64,000 nucleotides of DNA from Polynucleobacter sp. AP-Elch-400A-B2. GTDB taxonomy: Bacteria; Pseudomonadota; Gammaproteobacteria; Burkholderiales; Burkholderiaceae. Location of the stretch: positions 1,248,091 through 1,312,090 of the forward strand of contig NZ_CP061317.1 of NCBI RefSeq assembly GCF_018688355.1, read 5' to 3'. The first letter of the stretch is position 1. Each line of letters starts with the position of its first letter. A program made the translations under genes and the position numbers. Below are positions 60,375 to 64,000 of the stretch, piece by piece. The notes under the pieces are model-generated. The model made no database searches. It had not been told where the DNA came from and was given only the letters and a program-made list of their open reading frames with translations.

Positions 60375-60926
60375 TCAACTGGTTTTTTTATCCACGGGCA
60401 AGGAGTCTTTATCCCCTACTTCCTGAATATTCGTTGGTGTGGATATTAAATCAGTCTGAGCGCTTAGGGGTAAAGCCTGCCCTGCTGGTTCAGGCGGTAC
60501 CTTGGCAACAGTTTTCTTATCGTCGGCCTCCTCATCGCCGTCCTTGCGGAAGATATTGAGCATGTCCGATTGCACCATGCGTTTGAGCATTTCTAGGGGG
60601 ATGGGGTCAGGTTTGGAATAGTCGTCAATATAAATATCCAAACCATCCATGATGTTGAAATGCGGATCTGAGAACATCTTCTTCATGGCAGCTTGCTGAA
60701 CTACTGGGTCTACATCCGGCTTCATAAAAGCAGAGAAGTCAGGTGCAAAACGATCTATCTTCTCGACATCATCCAAAGTTGCCGGTGGGGGAGTGTCCGC
60801 AGTGGGCTGCTGTACTTCAGGACTAGCTACTAAATCTTGCTTAGTCTGCTCGACTGGTTTTTTTTTAGGCTCTACCTGCTCACCAGCCTTGAGACGTGAC
60901 CAACGGCCCAGAAATCCGCCGGCCAT
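60375..60926 (-). CDS. DUF3306 protein of the fdh cluster
   Basis: A 183-residue soluble protein. It begins FLGRWSRLKAGEQ, the DUF3306 start, then a Pro/Gln/Lys-rich linker, and a core DFSAFMKPDVDPVVQQAAMK followed by KMFSDPHFNIMDGLDIYIDD. Function unknown; always found with DUF3305 in fdh clusters. Its start codon overlaps the DUF3305 stop by 1 nt. Confidence 0.8.
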   Translation of the reverse strand: MAGGFLGRWSRLKAGEQVEPKKKPVEQTKQDLVASPEVQQPTADTPPPATLDDVEKIDRFAPDFSAFMKPDVDPVVQQAAMKKMFSDPHFNIMDGLDIYIDDYSKPDPIPLEMLKRMVQSDMLNIFRKDGDEEADDKKTVAKVPPEPAGQALPLSAQTDLISTPTNIQEVGDKDSLPVDKKTS

Positions 60927-61465
60927 TAATCTTCCACCCCACGATTAGCGCCTTTGAAAGACTCAGGGCGATGTCGCTTCTTGGGCTCAGGACGGTAATT
61001 TTCATTCACATATTCTTGTAACCAAGAGGCGTGCTCTGAAGAGAGTGGCACGCTATCTACTGACTCGCCGCCATCCAATAAGCGCCCTGCTTCGTTGTAG
61101 CTGACGCTAATGCGGTGTGGAACTGCAATCGTCGTCTCTGATTTAGCGAGTTCAATAGACTGAGCATCGATATAGCGCTCAATATCTTCCTCTAAGCGCC
61201 ACATCACAAACCAACACGGTTGAGTAGCTGAAAGATTGAGGTAATAGCCCTCACCCTCATCTGGAAAAAGGTTAAGTTCATAACCAGTGAATAACCAAGA
61301 TTCACCTTGCTCATCGCGCCCTAAAAATTGCCCCACGATTTTGTTCTCGACACTGGCTGTATTGGTGAACTCTCCAAAATCCGGCAATACCTCGTGAGGT
61401 ACCCACCGATATGAAATCCACGGGTTATCAACAAACTGCTTGCGCATGATCACAGCAAAACGCAT
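60926..61465 (-). CDS. DUF3305 protein of the fdh cluster
   Basis: A 179-residue soluble protein of the DUF3305 family, with FAVIMRKQFVDNPWISYRW, LFPDEGEGYYLNLSATQPC and PHRISVSYNEAGRLLDGGE. It probably helps maturation of the dehydrogenase, but no activity is known. It follows the apbC stop by 6 nt, which puts the Fe-S carrier and fdh accessory genes in one unit. Confidence 0.83.
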   Translation of the reverse strand: MRFAVIMRKQFVDNPWISYRWVPHEVLPDFGEFTNTASVENKIVGQFLGRDEQGESWLFTGYELNLFPDEGEGYYLNLSATQPCWFVMWRLEEDIERYIDAQSIELAKSETTIAVPHRISVSYNEAGRLLDGGESVDSVPLSSEHASWLQEYVNENYRPEPKKRHRPESFKGANRGVED

Positions 61466-61471
61466 AAGGCC

Positions 61472-62560
61472 TCAGGTGTTTTGAACCACAATGTTCGGAA
61501 ATTTATTACTCATATCTTTAGATAGCGCTGCTACTTTGATAGCAACTCGTCTTGCAATCGTTTTATAGATTTCGCTGATGGCTCCATCAGGATCTGCCAC
61601 TACGGTGGGTCGACCCGCGTCTGCCTGCTCACGAATAGATAAGTTCAGGGGCAATGAACCCAAAAAGTCGACGCCATATTCTTGGCACATCTTTTGACCA
61701 CCGCCGGTACCAAACACATGCTCTTCATGTCCACAACTTGGGCAGATATAGGTACTCATATTTTCGATGATGCCCACAATCGGTACGCCCACCTTTTCAA
61801 ACATCTTAAGGCCCTTACGCGCATCTAACAAAGCAATGTCTTGTGGGGTAGTCACGATCACCGCACCTGTGACAGGCACCTTTTGGGCAAGCGTGAGTTG
61901 AATATCGCCGGTGCCAGGAGGCATATCTACGATCAAATAGTCGAGATCACGCCAACGGGTTTGACGCAGAAGTTGCTCTAAGGCAGAGGTCACCATGGGG
62001 CCACGCCAAACCATAGGGGCATCGTTGTCGATCAAAAAACCAATCGAACTCGCTTGGAGGCCATGACCTTCCATGGGCTCCATCGTGTTTTCTTCTATGG
62101 ATTCTGGTCTACCGGTAATACCCAACATCATCGGCTGGCTTGGTCCATAGATGTCTGCATCCAACATGCCTACTTGCGCACCTTCAGCGGCTAAAGCTAA
62201 AGCAAGATTGACTGCGGTAGTTGACTTGCCGACGCCGCCCTTACCACTAGCTACAGCAATGATATTTTTTACATTAGGCAATAGTTTGACGCCGCGCTGA
62301 ACAGAGTGTGCAACGATTTGACTGCTGACATTCACGCTGACGTTTTTAACCTCAGGTAATTCACGGAGAACGGCAATCACCGATTTACGAATGGCATCAA
62401 ATTGGCTTTTTGCTGGATAGCCTAAGACAATATCCAAACTGACATCGCTACCATCCACGCGTAAGTTTTTAACACTCTTGGATGTTACGAAATCAATTTT
62501 AGTATTTGGGTCAATCAGACCCTTTAGTGCTGCTTGCACAGTCTCTACAGTAAGCGACAA
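61472..62560 (-). CDS. apbC: Mrp/NBP35-family Fe-S carrier ATPase
   Basis: A 362-residue P-loop NTPase that binds and donates Fe-S clusters. N-terminal DUF59-like domain (residues 1-90), Walker A VASGKGGVGKSTT, and the cluster-binding CPSC in STYICPSCGHEE. LIVDMPPGTGDIQLT is the switch II region. It lies directly upstream of DUF3305 (6 nt), which suggests it supplies clusters to the formate dehydrogenase system. Start ATG at 62560; the leader contains a GGCTTT-TG-AAAGCC hairpin. Confidence 0.9.
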   Translation of the reverse strand: MSLTVETVQAALKGLIDPNTKIDFVTSKSVKNLRVDGSDVSLDIVLGYPAKSQFDAIRKSVIAVLRELPEVKNVSVNVSSQIVAHSVQRGVKLLPNVKNIIAVASGKGGVGKSTTAVNLALALAAEGAQVGMLDADIYGPSQPMMLGITGRPESIEENTMEPMEGHGLQASSIGFLIDNDAPMVWRGPMVTSALEQLLRQTRWRDLDYLIVDMPPGTGDIQLTLAQKVPVTGAVIVTTPQDIALLDARKGLKMFEKVGVPIVGIIENMSTYICPSCGHEEHVFGTGGGQKMCQEYGVDFLGSLPLNLSIREQADAGRPTVVADPDGAISEIYKTIARRVAIKVAALSKDMSNKFPNIVVQNT

Positions 62561-62691
62561 AACTCTCTCCTATTGAGAAGGGCGGGCTTTTGAAAGCCGG
62601 CTCTACCTCTTTTATTAAGCCTAATGTTGAAAAATCAAATAGTGCGTAGATTAACCGCACATACAAAAAATTGCTAAAGTCAAATTCAGAG

Positions 62692-62886
62692 TTAATGAGA
62701 AACTGGAAATCCAGCCTCCGTGATGAGCCCAGAGGCTAACTCTGGAGAAAGAGTCGTTTCTAGCGTGACCACCTGAGTCGCCAGGTCCACCTGAACCTGA
62801 GCCTGAGGATCTTGGGCTTGCACAGCCCGAGTGACTGCGTTGATGCAGCCACCACAAGTCATTCCTGAAACCTTGAGCGTAAACAT
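62692..62886 (-). CDS. copZ: Copper chaperone, heavy-metal-associated domain
   Basis: A 64-residue HMA protein with the metal motif GMTCGGC at about residues 8-14. It shuttles Cu(I) to the ATPase encoded divergently at 62960. The 73-bp gap between the starts is the likely control region. Confidence 0.85.
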   Translation of the reverse strand: MFTLKVSGMTCGGCINAVTRAVQAQDPQAQVQVDLATQVVTLETTLSPELASGLITEAGFPVSH

Positions 62887-62959
62887 GGCTAACCCTTTAA
62901 AACAGTAAAAATACAGTTGTTAATGGCTTTTTTTCACCCATCAGTAGATTATCTTCTAC

Positions 62960-64000
62960 ATGAGCCCCACAGAATCGTCTAATTCAGAGTTTTATACCCT
63001 CGATATCGGCGGAATGACCTGCGCTTCCTGTGTTAGCAGGGTAGAAAAGGCTTTAGACAAGATTCCCGGGGTAGAGGCGGCTAGCGTCAACCTAGCCACC
63101 GAGCAGGCAAGAGTTCGTGTTCATCGGGGCTCATCAAGCTTGGCGGACATCATCGCGCTAGTGAAAAAGACAGGCTACGAAGCCAAAGAAAGCTCCGCTC
63201 GGGGCAATCCAGATCAGAAAATTGGTAAGCCATTTTGGGCTGCTGAGGGCTTAGGCCGAGTGATTCTGAGTTTTGCGCTATCAGCCCCCCTCTTCTTGCC
63301 CATGCTTTTCATGTCATTTGCCATTCATTGGTCTTTATCAGGCTGGTGGCAACTTGCCTTGGCCACACCAGTCCAGTTCATTTTGGGATGGCGATTCTAC
63401 GTAGCGGGCTATAAATCAGTCATAGCTGGTGCGGGCAATATGGACCTACTCGTTGCTTTAGGTACCAGCGCTGCTTATGGACTTAGTCTCTATATCTTAC
63501 TCACTTCAAGTCACGCACATGAACTTTACTTCGAAGGATCAGCGGTCATCATCTGCATGGTCTTATTGGGTAAATGGCTTGAGGCACGCGCCAAGCAACA
63601 AACAAGTGAAGCGATTCGCGCCCTGCAAAAACTCTGGCCAGAGCATGCCAAAGTGTTGAACGCTAATGTTGATCTCCAGGGGAATACAGGTATCGGCGCC
63701 AATCAATATCGCGACTTACCTTTAGATCAAGTATTGCCTGGCGATAAGGTCTTCATTCTTCCCGGTGAACGCATTCCGGTAGATGGTGTCATTATTTTTG
63801 GTAGCAGCCATGTTGATGAATCCCTACTCACCGGCGAAAGCGAACCCGTTAAGAAATCAGTTGAGTCAAAAGTCATTGGGGGCGCCTTAAATGGTGAAGG
63901 TGCACTGGTAGTCATGGCGCAAGCCGTTGGTGTTGAAAGCGTGCTCTCACAAATTATTAACCTGGTAGAGGAAGCACAAACACAAAAAGCACCGATTCAA
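62960..64000 (+). CDS. copA: Copper-translocating P-type ATPase, cut by window edge
   Basis: The first 347 residues of a P1B-type ATPase; the frame is open to the right edge. One HMA domain (GMTCASC at about residues 18-24), then transmembrane helices (VILSFALSAPLFLPMLFMSF and later). The A-domain TGES motif is present (LLTGESEPV) and the phosphorylation DKTGT is beyond the edge. Copper export from the cytosol is expected; other soft metals are possible. Confidence 0.88.
   Translation, partial: MSPTESSNSEFYTLDIGGMTCASCVSRVEKALDKIPGVEAASVNLATEQARVRVHRGSSSLADIIALVKKTGYEAKESSARGNPDQKIGKPFWAAEGLGRVILSFALSAPLFLPMLFMSFAIHWSLSGWWQLALATPVQFILGWRFYVAGYKSVIAGAGNMDLLVALGTSAAYGLSLYILLTSSHAHELYFEGSAVIICMVLLGKWLEARAKQQTSEAIRALQKLWPEHAKVLNANVDLQGNTGIGANQYRDLPLDQVLPGDKVFILPGERIPVDGVIIFGSSHVDESLLTGESEPVKKSVESKVIGGALNGEGALVVMAQAVGVESVLSQIINLVEEAQTQKAPIQ

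Noticed and set aside
62581..62600. Riboswitch in the apbC leader
   Set aside because: Only a 6-bp hairpin is seen; no Moco, Tuco or other known riboswitch core can be recognised.
62887..62959. A CopY-type cop box (TACAGTTGTT) between copZ and copA
   Set aside because: One mismatch in a short motif, and CopY regulators are Gram-positive; a CueR-type operator was not visible either.

Overview
The window reads as a densely packed chromosomal segment of a betaproteobacterium. Gene families, gene order (the formate dehydrogenase block with DUF3305/DUF3306, Bug-type binding protein, TIGR02450 protein, PuuD-like membrane protein) and moderate-to-low GC for the order point to Burkholderiales, most likely Polynucleobacter; this is recognition from memory, not a database result. 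I see no rRNA, tRNA, CRISPR array, insertion sequence or prophage.

Layout. 1-12.7 kb is mixed housekeeping: a glycine-rich secreted protein cut by the left edge, a Bug-family binding protein, an unusual five-helix DsbB with a DUF5993 partner, single-gene enzymes (crotonase, lipoprotein hydrolase, FAH family), a SemiSWEET plus cytochrome c pair, and a ModE-like regulator divergent from tupA (tungstate binding protein); then GNAT, thioesterase, thiol dioxygenase, RhlE helicase and mmsB. 13-29 kb holds a four-domain rhodanese protein, small lipoprotein and Trp-rich proteins, truncated haemoglobin, a flavoprotein, a pore-loop membrane protein, LOG protein, beta-CASP nuclease, NnrD, two EamA exporters, a class V aminotransferase and lldD. 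27.9-31.6 kb is a redox-stress group: nemA, oxyR and, divergently, rubredoxin and its reductase, with a 9-bp inverted repeat over the rubredoxin promoter.

33.4-45.0 kb is an apparent catabolic island. A molybdenum hydroxylase operon (large, FeS and FAD subunits plus a CoxG-like protein) runs leftward; a TetR regulator, a VOC protein, a flavin monooxygenase resembling 2,6-dihydroxypyridine 3-monooxygenase and a complete five-gene Liv-type ABC importer run rightward. This looks like uptake and two-step hydroxylation of an N-heteroaromatic or related ring, substrate unknown. An acyl-CoA dehydrogenase and a class III CoA-transferase follow after an intervening YqaA gene.

48-50.5 kb carries cardiolipin synthase, an EEP phosphatase and a BFD-like [2Fe-2S] protein. 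50.5-62.6 kb is the respiratory formate dehydrogenase region: tupBC (tungstate permease and ATPase) converge on a leftward cluster of apbC, DUF3305, DUF3306, a large polyferredoxin, a TorD chaperone, a small Tat protein, fdhA, fdhB, a lipoprotein and the cytochrome b subunit. An internal terminator and a perfect FNR-type site (TTGAT-N4-ATCAA) separate the accessory genes from the structural genes. The window ends in copZ and the start of a copper P-type ATPase.

How parts connect (inference): tupA at 6.6 kb and tupBC at 50.5 kb probably form one split tungstate importer serving the cysteine-type formate dehydrogenase, with ApbC and the polyferredoxin supporting its Fe-S and cofactor assembly.
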